Positions 9,334 to 21,600 of a stretch of DNA of 64,000 nucleotides are shown in pieces (positions within the stretch are counted from its first letter, which is position 1; every line of letters begins with the position of its first letter). The notes beneath the pieces are model-generated. The model ran no database searches. It worked only from the letters and a program-made list of their open reading frames with translations, and was not told the origin of the DNA. The translations under genes and the position numbers were made by a program. The DNA lies in NCBI RefSeq assembly GCF_029227915.1, contig NC_079888.1, positions 14,181,001 through 14,245,000 on the forward strand, given 5' to 3'. The stretch comes from Hydractinia symbiolongicarpus (taxonomy: Eukaryota > Cnidaria > Hydrozoa > Anthoathecata > Hydractiniidae).

Positions 9334-11800
9334 TCTATATAATAATACGCCAGTTCCGTGTATCTGTGACAGGCAAAGTTGATATCCTTATTTTGCTTTG
9401 ATGTCACCGAAAAAATCTTTGATGTTGCCGAAAAAAATATGTCTTCTTTGTCGTGAAAAGCCGCAAGTTTTGTGTGGTTTGTTAAATGAAGTTCTAGCAC
9501 AAAGTAATGGAAATTGTGTTTGCAAAAAAGATGGCTGTCCTTTTTAAGCATTTGTCTTCTCTTGCCTTCAAAATAAATCTTTACAAAAGCATTTAAAAAG
9601 GGGCATGGTATATAAATGAAGTATAGAAAGGTTTCTGTAAGGTTTGTTTATGTTTTTTAAAGTTTTGATGATATTATTGATGCGAGACATGTTTGTTAGC
9701 TAGCATCAACCACAACAACAACAACTAGCCAGCTAGGTAGCTAGGAATTTATAAATATGTAGCCATGTTCTTTATACCTAGCTAAGTCTCCAGTTTATAT
9801 TTAAGTGACCAGCTATTAGCTGCTGTAGCTACCTTATGTTAGCTTCAGTTTTATGTTGCTTTTTACATGTAAGCTAATCTTAGCGGTCTTTGCTAAGAAT
9901 GTGACTGTAACTTATTTTAATTGACATTTTAAGCTTAAATTAACAAGCCACAGCAACTTTTAAATAAGCATTACATAATATTTAAGAAGAGTTTAAGGAC
10001 TGTTTTTAAGCAAATAATGTATTTTTCACAATTTGTGTATACAAATAATGTATTTTCACATTTTGTGTAACTAAACTTATATACATCGGTTACATGCAAT
10101 ATGACGAAACGATTTTTATTTAACATGTAGTAATTCTGGTACCTTAAGTGTAGTGATTTTTGTTGTTCTAGGTGTTCTGACTAAAATGTTTTTGTTTATG
10201 GCATTTTGACTCAATTAAGAAAAGTTTCAACTTTTTTGAGGGAGTACAACACCGAAAAAACTTGTGTTTTTTTTATATTTTGTATAAATTCTTACCGAGC
10301 AGGGCTCTGTACAACATACCGAAATGACTGATCCCTCTCTATTTATAAATTTGATGCGTTCCAAATCACAGTTTTTTGAAATTTTGGGTAATATTTAATT
10401 AGTGCAAGATGCAAATACTGATTTTTGTTGAATCAGAAGTCTTTCCTACAACCATTCTTTTTTTACACTTTTGTGGAGAAAAAGTGTATGCAATATCATC
10501 AGAATAACTGATTTTGTTGCCAACTGTTTTTCTTTTTCACATTTTGGATTGAAATATTGTTATAAAGGACATATATCAATAGACATATATATACCAAAAT
10601 AATTTAATTCTGCAAACTTTGATTTTGTCGTTCACCTCTCATCTTTTATATTTTGATTAAACTTTTGAGGAAAACCATAGCAATTATTTAGAATTTATAT
10701 TTTGTGTTGCAAATTTAGTGCAAAAATTTAACTGTTGTGAGGGAGGACCATATGCAATTATATATACTAAAAATAATAATTTGATATTCTACAAGTTGTA
10801 TTTTTGTATGCACTTAAATGACTGCTTTTTCTGAGTTGAATTTGATGGGTATCATATCAATTTTGTGGAAGATTTTATGGCTGAAGACAATATAGAACAT
10901 GCCAATTGAACTGATTTTTGTTCATATTTTGACTTGCTCCTCATAAACCTTTGTGTTCTACATTTATTGTAAACTTTTGTGAGGAAGGACCATATATATA
11001 TACAATGTTTTCAAAATAATGATTTTTGTTGATTTGAAAATTTACTCCTTGCTCATTGCTTTTTCGACATTTCAGGTTAAAATGTTTGGTAAAGTCAGTA
11101 CGAATCATTAGACAAAAAATTGTTTTGTTAACCGGTTAATTTTTACATTTTGTGCATATTTTTGCGGGAGAGGATGGTATGCAACCAAATAAATGATTTT
11201 TCAAAGTTTAACTTTTTGTTTTTAGGTGTTTTGTGTTTGATTAAGTTTGGCTTTTTGATATTGTTCAGGTTGTATTATTGTATAAGCATTTAGGGAAAAG
11301 ACAATGTTTAAAATGCGTAAAGAACTTATTTCATAGATCTGTACTTACTGTTGCAAGCCTTTCTTTTCGACACTTCAGATTAAAATATTGAAGGTTTTCA
11401 ACATAATCACATAATAAGATGTATACATATTTGAGATATGTGTTATTTCTGACATTATTATTATTATTGTCGTAACTGTCTGGGTTGTGACTGTCAATGT
11501 TGTAACTTTCTACTAACTAGATTTTACACCTTGCACGCCGTTGTTTTTCATATTTTGTCTGAAGTTTTGTTGGGAGGATTTCATGCGATTTGACATTTGA
11601 TATTTTGTGTTAGATTTTAAGAACTTTTTTGTTAAATTATGACTTATATACTTTCTTTTTATGCATTTTCAGATTATTTTTTTTAGTTAAAGGCATATTC
11701 AATATACTGAAATATTTGCTGATGTCATCAAAATTCAAATGACAGAACTTTTCAATTGTTTTTCTGCCTAAGTGGATTTTTCCACGGGCCTAAGCGACTA
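9334..11800 (+). mobile_element. Helitron-like non-autonomous unit 0, AT-rich, with degenerate internal repeats
   Basis: Starts TCTATATAATAATACGCC after an A and ends with a GTGGATTTTTCCAC hairpin about 11 nt before CTA, next to the TC start of the following unit. The interior (about 10,000-11,650) is non-coding and shows a loose pattern repeated every 150-250 bp: GATTTTTGTTG, then CACATTTTG, then TTGTGAGGGAGGACCATATG-type boxes. Confidence 0.55.
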
Positions 11801-14022
11801 TCTTTTATAATAATACGGAGCTTCTGTCTGTGACTTTTGCAAAGTGGATTATATTCTTTACAATTTTCTTTAACAAATTCTATAAAACATCGCCTATAAA
11901 ATTGTTCTGTAATGTACCAAACTTTAACGTTTAAATAGAATTGACGTCAAAGGAAAGTTAATTAAGATTAGTGAAGCCATTACAGTGCTCTTAAAACTTT
12001 GAGGCCAAATAACTTGGAAACGAGGTGGTGACGTCAATGATTTTTCACCGCGTGGGTAACCAGGGACCACCTGGGACCAGTTTGGGTAAGTTTCCCAAAC
12101 CTAGGTCCCCAAATCCGTGTCGGAATAGACGGGTTAATGACGTCATCAGAAAACCTTCAAACTCTAATATCTCTGCAACCGTTCGTCAAAAGTACATGAT
12201 CCTATACATTTTCTTGATCAGTGTTTCAAGATCTATACGAGGAAGGCAACAGGCTTATAAATTTCAAAAAAAAATGTTTTGTGTTTTCACGGGCCTTTGC
12301 TGACGTTAGCACAATTTTTAAATCCTTATATCTGCTTTTGCGTTCCTCGAAAACATATCATCCTATACATTATTTTAATCAGCGTTTAAACCTCTACACA
12401 ATACAATAAAAGAATAAAATAAATCTCTCTAACTTTATTGGGATCTTCACTGCTGCCTTCAGCAAAACATCTAAAACAACCTATTTTTCCATTGCCCATC
12501 TGCCTAAGTGGATTTCTCCACGGGCCTTATCGACTAGTTCTATATAATAATACGGAGCTTCTGTCTGTGACTTTTGCGAAGTGGATAAAATTTCTTTGAT
12601 AAAGTCTATAAAACATCGCCTATAAATTTGTTCTGTAAATTAGCAAACTTTGACGTTAAAGCAATATTGACGTCAAAGGAAAGTATATTAAGATTAGTGA
12701 AGGCAATGCATTGCACTTTTAAAATTAAGGCTTAATAACTTGGAAACGGGTGGAAATAACTGACGTCATCTCCTGCGTGGGTAACTAGGGACTACCTGGG
12801 ACCAAGTTGGGTAAGTTTTCCAAACCTGGGTCACCAAATCCGTTTCGGAATGGACGGGTAAATGACGTCATAAAAAAACCTTTAAACCCTAATATCTCTG
12901 CATCCGTTTGTCTCAAGTACACGATCCTATACATTTTCTTGATCAGCGTACCTATTGCCTTCATCGTATAGATCTTGATCTATACGATGAAGGCAATAGG
13001 TACACAAATTTCTTGAAAATAAATTTTTGGGTTTGACAGGCCATTGCTGACGTCAACAAAATTTTTAACACCTTATATCTCCTTAGGCTTTTGTCGGATA
13101 CATATGATCCTATACATTATTGTGATCAGCGTTTTAACCTTTACACGTTATAGGAAACGAATAAACTAAACTTGGCCAATTTTTTTTGTACCTGCACTGT
13201 TGACGTCAGCAAAAAATCTAAAACAACCTATTTTTCCATTGTCCTTCTGCCTAAGTGTATTTCTCCACGGGCTTTATCGACTAGTCTATATAATAATACG
13301 CTAAGTGTGTCTGTGTGTCTGTGACAGGCAAAGTGGATGTCTTCATTTTCCTTTATTGTTGCCGAAAAATGCAACTCTAATATGTCAAATTTTCTGACGT
13401 TACGGCGCGACGAAAATAACACTACTTTAACGTCAATATCCTATTAAATTAATGAATCCATCACAGTGCACCTAAAACTTTGAGGCCAAATAACTAGGAA
13501 ACGAGGTGGTGACGTAAATGATTTTTCACTGCGTGGGTAACTAGGGACCACCTAGGACCAATTTGTGTTATTTTCCCAAACCTGGGTACCCGAATCCGTT
13601 TCGGAATGGACGGGTTGATGACGTCATCAAAAAATCTTCAAACCTTAATATTTCTGAAACTGTTTGTCAAAAGTACATAATCCTATACATTTTCTTGATC
13701 AGATTTTCAAGATCTCTACAATGAAGACATTAGATATATAAAATTCTGGAAAAAAATTTGATGTGTGATTGCGGGTCTTTGCTGACATCAACCAAATTTT
13801 CAAACCGTTATATTTCCTTATACGTTCGTCGAAAACCCATGATCCTATACATTTTTCTCATGAGGGTTTTAGCCTCTACACATTACAGGCAACCAATAAA
13901 CTAAACTTCGCAAATTCTTTTTTGTATCTGCACTGCTGACGTCAGCAAAAAGTCTAAAATAATCAATTTTTTTTCATTGTCCTCCTGCCTAAGTGGATTT
14001 TTCCACGGGTTTTATCGACTAG
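11801..14022 (+). mobile_element. Three tandem about 740-bp Helitron-like units
   Basis: Units at 11,801-12,537, 12,538-13,284 and 13,285-14,022. Each begins TCTATATAATAATACG (or a variant) and ends with a TGGATT..TCCACGGG hairpin plus TCGACTAG, directly followed by the T of the next unit. They share internal landmarks: GACGTCAAAGGAAAG, a CTGGGACCA.TTTGGGTAAG stretch, and CCTATACATTTTCTTGATCA. Terminal TC, 3' CTAG, a subterminal hairpin and no terminal inverted repeats are Helitron hallmarks. No Rep/helicase gene is present. Confidence 0.6.
12948..13003. repeat. Perfect 27-bp palindrome with 2-nt loop
   Basis: The left arm 12,948-12,974 and right arm 12,977-13,003 are exact reverse complements around TT. 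In sibling units only the right-arm sequence is present, so the left arm is a newly made inverted copy. Confidence 0.85.
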
Positions 14023-17000
14023 TCTCTTTAATAATAGCCGTATTCCGTCTGTCTGTCTGTGTGTCCGCGAAAGCCGCGTCCCGTAACGGAAACACGAAAT
14101 TTTGTAAATTACGCGCCGATACTAAATGCGATATATTTTTACCGACTTTGTTTTGACCGCTCGCGCGTGGAATACCATTCACAACGCCTGATTCTTTAAA
14201 AAAAACCCAAGATTTTCGCGACCAGAAAGAATCCAAGATCTTCGCGGAACGAAGGCCATTTTGATAATGGTCGTGTTTGTGGTCAGTGTGTGAGGTTTGT
14301 AGGCCTGTTTGACTTTTTTATCTTCTAAAAGCCCTATATATTTGTAATATTTGTTTTCTGTTTGTTTTCAATGTTAGGATAAATATATTGTCACGTTTTT
14401 TAGCCACGTACAGATCTTAAACGCACCAGTTTTAGGATGTTTGGCTAGGAACGAAGATTAGCTAGCTATAGCTACTAGCTAGCTAGAGCCTCACTTATTG
14501 CTATTCTGTTTGGTATAAGAGCTTTTTATCCTAGCCAACATTTATTTTTATGTTGAGGCTGTGGCTATTTAGCTAGCTCCTTAAAAAGTGAAAGTATAAA
14601 AATGCAGTTTGGCTACAACAATATTCTTAAGCAATATATAATTTTTATGCTAAATGCAGTTAGCTAGCTAGGTATAGCTACATATTTTATTATTTTTCTA
14701 CAAACTTTTTCTGCAAATGAAATGGCTGAGCGATTGTTTTGGCTGGACGAGTAACGACAGGCTGTTCCCTGTGTTTTTATTTAAACCGAAGTTGCAATGA
14801 ACATTTTTGGGAAAAGGTAATACGCCTTATGCGCCTGTTCAACTGTGTTTAACTGTACTAAGCGGTTAGCCCAGTGTTAAAAACAGACTGTTTTTTGTAA
14901 AAGGCTGTTACGCCTATGGGCATGTGCAACACCGTTTACCTGTATATACTAAGGTCAGCCCACCACTGTGACAATTAATTTTTAAACTTTCTTGGGAATC
15001 ACGCCTGGACTAACCGCTCAGTCCTGTGTCTGCGAGAAAGTTTTTTTCAAAAGGGTATTATTCCTCTACGCTGTACAACACGGTTTAACTGTACTAAGCG
15101 CTCAGCCCAGTGTCACGATTAATTTTTTAACTTTTAAAAAGACTTATTCCACAAAATAAAATAATATTGACCGATTGTTTTTGCTATGACAGGGTAACAA
15201 CGGTTTGTAAACTCTGTTTTCATATCAGCTATTGTTGCGGGAAAGTAATTTAAAAAAAATATGTTACAGTCGCACACTATAATGGTGTATGCACTTAACT
15301 TGATTTACGCCTGTGCAACACGGTTTAACTGTACTAAGCGTTCAGCTCAGTGTCACAATTAATTTTTTAACTTGTGCAAAAAGTTATTCCGCAAAATGAA
15401 ATAAAATTGACGATTGTTTTTGCTATGATGGAGTAACAACACTTTGTAAACTCCGTTTTTGTATCAGTTATTGTTGCAGGAAAGTTATTTTTTGAAAAAT
15501 ATGTTACAGTCGCACACTATAATGGTGTATGCGCTTCAAATGATTAACAACATACTGTATACCTGCACTAAAGCGCTCCACCTGATCGTGTGGGACAGTT
15601 TACGGCTCTTATTAAGCGCTCCACAGAGTGTTCAATGCCGGATCACACCTTTACTTGTGGCTTAACCCGGCGTTTCGACGCCGGGTTTCCCGGCTAGTCT
15701 TTATAATAATAGCCGTATTCCGTCTGTCTGTTCGTGCGTCAAAAGCGACTTGTGTTAACTACGCACGAAATACAAAATACGCAGGGACGAGAAACCCGTC
15801 GGGCCCCCACCGGCACAGCGACAATTGCCGCTAAAATAAAGGTCCAACTAGGAGCGGAGTTTTATATAAATGACCAATCAGAAACTAAAGCTCTTTATAT
15901 TTCTTAGCAACGATTTTTACGTTATCGGTCGGAAATTTGGCAAGCAGATTAAACTAACTCATTGCTGGAGAAAGAAAAGTTTCTTAACTGTTTGCTTTAA
16001 TTTTTCTTTCTGATACTTCTATTTGTATTCTAACAAGATTGCAGTGTCTTTTACTTTCGGGTATTTTTTTGATTTGTTTACATGTTTATTCACCTATACT
16101 TTATAGTTAGCTAGCTAGATACTAGCTAAGCTACCTATTCAGCCACCTAAAGATTTGTATTAGTTTTATTTGCTTCTTACTGTCATGTTCTCCAGCCATA
16201 TATTAATCTTAAACAAAACCAATTTTAAGATTCTGGCCACCAACGTAGATGTTAGCTAACATTTCTGATTTTTGTGTTAACTTTGCCAATCTGATTTTTA
16301 CTTGGTTGTGAACTGGGGTTAGCTATCTCTAGCTAAAATGTAAAAGTAACCAAATACAGTTGGCTGCAACAGAATTTTTAAGTAATGTTTTTCATACTAA
16401 ATGCAATTAAGTAGTTAGCTACCACTTTACTGTAATATAAAATTTAGCAAAAGTCAAAAGTTTATTAATGAGACACAGAGTACCTGTGCTATGTGCCTAT
16501 CCCGTGTTGTTAAACAACGGTCTGTTTCCTGTGTTTTTATTTAAACTGAAGTATTTTGGAAAAGGCTATTAAGCTTATAGGCATGTGCGACACATTTTAC
16601 CTGTACTAAGTGCTAAGCTCAGTGTTAACTATGGACTATTTTTTGGAAAAGGCTGTTACGCCGAGAGCATGTGCGATGTGGTTTACCTGTACTAAGGGGT
16701 CAGCCCACTGTGACAATTACTTTTTAAACTTTGTAGGGAATCACGTCTGTACGGGTGTGCAACACTGTTTACCTGGACTAACCGCTCAACCCCGTGTTGG
16801 TAATGGACTGTTTCTTGTGTTTTTATTTAAACAGAGTCTGCGAGAAAGTTTTTTCAAAAGGGTATTGTCCCTACACGCCTCTTCAACTCTGTTTAACTGT
16901 ACTAAACGCTTAGCCCGATCTCAGGATTAATTTTTTAACGTTTACTAAAACTTATTCCGCAAAACAAAATAATATTGACTGATTGTTTTTGCTATGACGG

Positions 17001-17251
17001 AGAAACAACGATTTGTAAACTCTGTTTTTATTTCAGCTTTTGTTATGGGAAAGTTACTTTTTGAAAAATATGTGACAGTTGCAACACTATAATAGTGTAT
17101 GCGCTTTACTTGATTTACGGCATACTGCATACCTGTACTAAAGCACCCACCTGACCGTGTGGCACAGTTTAAGACCCTTAAACTGTTCAACGCATGGTCA
17201 CACCTTGACTTGTGGCTTACCCCGGCGTTTCGACGCCGGGTTTCTCGCCTT
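14023..17251 (+). mobile_element. Two longer Helitron-like units (about 1.6 kb each)
   Basis: Units 14,023-15,697 and 15,698-17,251. Both start TCT.T..TAATAATAGCCGTATTC and end with an ACCCGGCGTTTCGACGCCGGGT-class hairpin, followed in the first by CCCGGCTAG and in the second by a decayed CGCCTTC. The interiors share GTACTAAGCGCTCAGCCC-like boxes repeated several times and the AGCTAGCTA-rich segment. No protein-coding frame is supported. Confidence 0.55.
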
Positions 17252-17833
17252 CTATATTATAATAACCGTATGCGTCTGTCCGTCACGCAAAATAGCTACC
17301 ACTATTGCTTTGATATTTCCACGATTTTTAAAAACCAGGGGATTGTTTAATCGAAAATCAAAGTATTGATTAAAATTAAATCGAGAACTTAATTTTTTAT
17401 TGATAATATAATACCCGTATGTGTCTGTCTGTCACGCAAAATGGTACCGTAAGTAGCGAAAAGCACGGAATGCGGTATAAAGAAAACGGGCGAACCCGTG
17501 GATTTTTCCACGGGCCACCGACTAGTCCATATTATAACGCCCGTATAAGTCTGTCTGTCTGTCACGCAAAATGGTAGCTTAGCTGCGCAATAGCGAGAAG
17601 CACGCAATGCGGTATAAAAAGGACGGGTGAACCCGTGGATTTTCCACGAGCTAACGACTAGTCTTTAATAATACCCGTATTTTGGCTGTCTCTGCGCGGA
17701 CCCCCAGCTGAATTAGAAAGACGTGCTACGGAAACACGAATATCAAAGGAAATATATTTTTATCCACTTTGGTGCAACTGGTAAATTTAAAGGACGGGCG
17801 AACCCGTGGAATTTTCCACGGGCTAACGACTAG
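17252..17833 (+). mobile_element. Three short Helitron-like units (274, 136 and 172 bp)
   Basis: Units 17,252-17,525, 17,526-17,661 and 17,662-17,833. Each keeps the TC start, the TCTGTC..CACGCAAAATGG-type 5' block (replaced in the last unit) and the CCCGTGGATTTTCCACGGG-type hairpin followed by AACGACTAG. These look like minimal elements consisting of little more than the two ends. Confidence 0.6.
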
Positions 17834-18645
17834 GTACTATATAATCTTGGTATTAAGGTACGGCCAATTTCTTGGAATAGGTAATGTGTAAAACAAAAAC
17901 AAAGTTATTCTCTGTTACATGGTGATGTTCTGTGTACTGTGTATTACACGACTAGTATTCTGCTTATTACATCATCTGGTATTTTAAGTATTACGTAAGG
18001 ATGTATTCTGTGTATTACACGACTAGTTTTCTGTGTGCGTCTGTGCCGAAACATATCATATCTACTTGCCGTTAAGTTTTCTGAAAGGTAATGGCTTAAT
18101 GCAAACGAAAAACATGAAATAAAGGCAATTTGAGGTACTTTATCTATATAGTGTAAGAAAAGAAACATGACATGGTTAAAACGCCCATTGTATTTAGCTA
18201 TCACCTTCTTTCAATTAATAGTGCAGACTTATAATCTTTCAAGGTTGACTTACATCAGATTCAATCATCACATTATCACACGCGATTATGAATAAAAGGT
18301 TAAAAATGGATGCTTCTCGCCCATTCTTGATTTTCGATAAAAGGTGTTGAAGCGTGAGATATTTATAAATTTGCAACACATATGAAAATATTTACCTAAA
18401 AATAGATATTACCTAAAAATAATTTTTAATGGGGTACTAAAATAATTAACTATGTACGCCAAACATCATATGTTATAAACTAAGCATGGAAAGATATATA
18501 TCTAGTCATTCAGCTTAAAATCGCTACTCCAAATGTTCACTGTTAAAACAACTACTCACTTCTCAAGAAATATATAGTGATCGTGTAAATTTGTGATTTG
18601 ACACAATTATTCCGAATCATACAGCTGGATTACTTAATTTGGCAT
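17834..18645. other. AT-rich DNA downstream of receptor A
   Basis: No gene seen. It includes two GTGTATTACACGACTAGT repeats (about 17,938-18,030) that resemble decayed Helitron-like 3' ends. The part next to 18,645 probably holds the receptor A 3' UTR. Confidence 0.4.
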
Positions 18646-21600
18646 TCAACTAAAACTGTAGGGATTCTCTGGATGTACCTTTCTGGACTTGTCTACAACA
18701 GCATATTCATCCAACACTACTGGCGGTGCAGCAGCAGCTGCTTCGTAGTACAAGGATGAATCATCATGGTGAAAATCATCCGCCATACATTTGATTATTG
18801 GTACAGAGTAATAATCTTGTTCGTTAGATTGACTTACTGCTTTATGTCCTGATTTTTCAACTGAGTCATAAGTAAATGATTCTTCCGCAGATCCATGCTT
18901 GACCTTATCAACCACAGCATATTCTGGTGTTTCATGTTTGAATTCTATAACTTTTTCATCAATTTGGGTTTTGTTACAGTTAGTTGGTGTCAGATGAGCA
19001 TCACTCTCTGCATGATATGTTGGATTATTTTGCTGGTTACTAGTAATGATTTTCTGTGAAACAAAAGAATTGAAACATGATAAGGTTATTTTCTTACTTT
19101 TTATCAGAAACTTTTCAAAGGGATTTAATTTCTGCGAAAGTTTCTCAACCGAGGTTACAGTCATGTATGTCTGTGAAAAATTTAAAATAAAATTCAGAAC
19201 TAGAAATGGCAGGCACCAATCACAAGACGTTGGGTGGGTGGTTATAAGTTTGTTTTAAAAAAAGAACAAAAGCCGGTGCATTCATGTATGGGTACACAAA
19301 TTATTCGTACCTCATTTTTTGCTGGTCGTGGGTACTTTCTAAAGTAAAATTTTAAAGTATGTTAGTAGAAACACATTAGAAAGTCAACAGCTATGAGTAG
19401 GAACTTCCGAACATGGAAAGGCGAGTAGAAAGTAAGTATAAAAAAATGTGATTATTTTGCAACAATTCTATCAAAAATAACATATTCAGTAAAGCGTAGA
19501 GCATATTTAAAAGGGGTATATGAACATTTTTGTTCTGTTTTTTTACGATCTATTGGGTTTCGGAGGTTGTAAACTTACGATTTATGAAAGCGTTTTATCG
19601 AAGGAACTTATTTTACTTGCACACTCTGGCGCAACTAATATAAATTCGCATTTGTATACCAACAGACGTTGTTTAGTAGAAATTTTGTTAAATTATTAAA
19701 ATTCTGTCTGTGTTTACCAACTCAACATTATCATGAAATACAAGTATCGTATTTTCAGTTCAACGCTTCTTTTAAATGGCCGGATATAAATTGTATTTTG
19801 ATGTCATTATAGTTTATATATTCTTCCAAATTTGTAATCCCAACTATAGATACACCAACAATTATTATATGTTCAGTGGACGATAAAGGTAATCCACTAT
19901 AACCTACGAAATTAAAATTATGCCCCTGTTAATATTCTAAGGTCCATCTATGCTAATTTTTTGAATCTGTTTACTGTACGACATAAAATATGCACATGAT
20001 GGATGATAAACAACTTGTGATAAAAAGATCCCGCGCTTCGACAAAATTAATTTTAAGAAAAGCAACAAAACTTCGTTCAAATGTAAAAAACGGATAGAAC
20101 ATAAGGAAATTTCTCACTCAAATATTTTGAGTTAAGGTTTTTCTGACTAAGTTTGGTTAAAAAGAGAAAGCGTACAAACGTACAGAACCAATAAAAAAAC
20201 TTATTTTAATAGATCAATTTACTCTGTATTTTGATTTCCCTTATCAACTGAAAGTGATTTTAAGCCACCAAACGAATACATATAAAAGTCCATACCTTCT
20301 TTTTCCTCTTCTACGTAAAACCAACAAGACGATTATAATAATTAAGAGGACACCTGCGACGCCACTAATAATTGCAATAATAAGATCGTTTGAATCTTTA
20401 CTTTCAGTATCGTTTAGTTTTGAATTGATGAAGGTTGGTTCTGTCGATAATGTCGTTGATGTGGCTGCCGTGGTCAGATTATTTCTTAGTGTTACCGAAG
20501 CAGATGTTTTTGGTAATGCGGTTAGATCTGCGACGGAAAAGAGAAAATAAAAGATATGCTTTGTACACAACTGTTTTCTTTTTACCAGCCAGCGAAATAG
20601 GATAGTACCTTTAAAAATTTGAGACTGTGGCAACCCTGACACGCAGACAGAAAAGACATGCTACATCACGCTCTCATGTATGTCGTAATTTCCTATTGCT
20701 GGTAAATAAATCCCAAAGTTAGGATTGAAATTTTCCAATTTTAAGATTCAAGTTTAGAACGTTTATTGAAATATGAAGCAGAAAATAATTACACAACATA
20801 TAAAAGTGCGCTATTTTAAAATGCAGCATGCAGGGTCGTAAACAAAACAATAACTTTAGGGTGACAGGGAGATTAATTAATTCCTACCAAATTTAAAGGT
20901 TAAATGTGTATTAGATCAACTTACAAACTCTGTCTCATCACAATTTAACAAGTGTTGGTAAATTATGATTTTCTTAGGAAGTATGGCCACGGACTTACAT
21001 AAACCAATCAGAAAAAGACAACTTCTCACTGCGGGCTGAACCTGTTATTCTTTTTCGCAAAACGCAACGGGATTTTGTAAAAACGAGTACCAGAAAACAA
21101 AAGACTGGTATTACTTTTACGTGTACATGAATTTACTTGAGGTAGAAGTATTTTCTACACTATGCAAGGAGATTTAAAAAAAACATCTTGAAAATCTTTT
21201 TCTTTTTGCTTTCGGGAAAATTAGGACTTAATTTTCTTTTAAAAAATGTTTGCTTACTTACACGAAGCATTTCCTTCATATTTAATCATCACACATCTTG
21301 TCGCAGAGTAGTTTAAGATATTCTTCCCTGTATCATCCAAGCAATTTATAAAAAGCTTGATTAACATTCCATCCCAGTGTTTTTTGAAACCTATTTCAAC
21401 CTAGAACACACAATAGTAATTTTAAAATCACATAAGTACAATTAACTGTTGTCAAGAATATGACATACTTACAAATTGTTTCGCATAATTAAATTGATAA
21501 GTCAAGGTTTTTTTCACTTTTTCGCCCATGTACGAATCCCAAACTGATGATGTTGTTACGTTTACGCTTTGAACATCTATTCTTCCAGCTGTGTGATTAC

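Noticed and set aside
9300-9551. 83-codon minus-strand frame
   Set aside because: It overlaps the 5' end of a Helitron-like unit and has low-complexity composition with no support.
12025-12409. Plus-strand frames in the Helitron-like array
   Set aside because: Sibling units have stops or indels at the same places, so there is no conserved frame.
9334-17833. CRISPR-like or satellite array
   Set aside because: Units vary from about 136 to 2,500 bp and have defined element ends; there are no regular short repeats or spacers.
19082-19125. Possible 44-nt intron in the receptor A tail exon (GTAAGA to TTTCACAG)
   Set aside because: Removing it shifts the frame to an early stop, while the unspliced frame stays open to 18,646.
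20244-20642. 132-codon minus-strand frame taken as a single gene
   Set aside because: The ends run through splice sites; only 20,296-20,527 is exon, with consistent phases on both sides.
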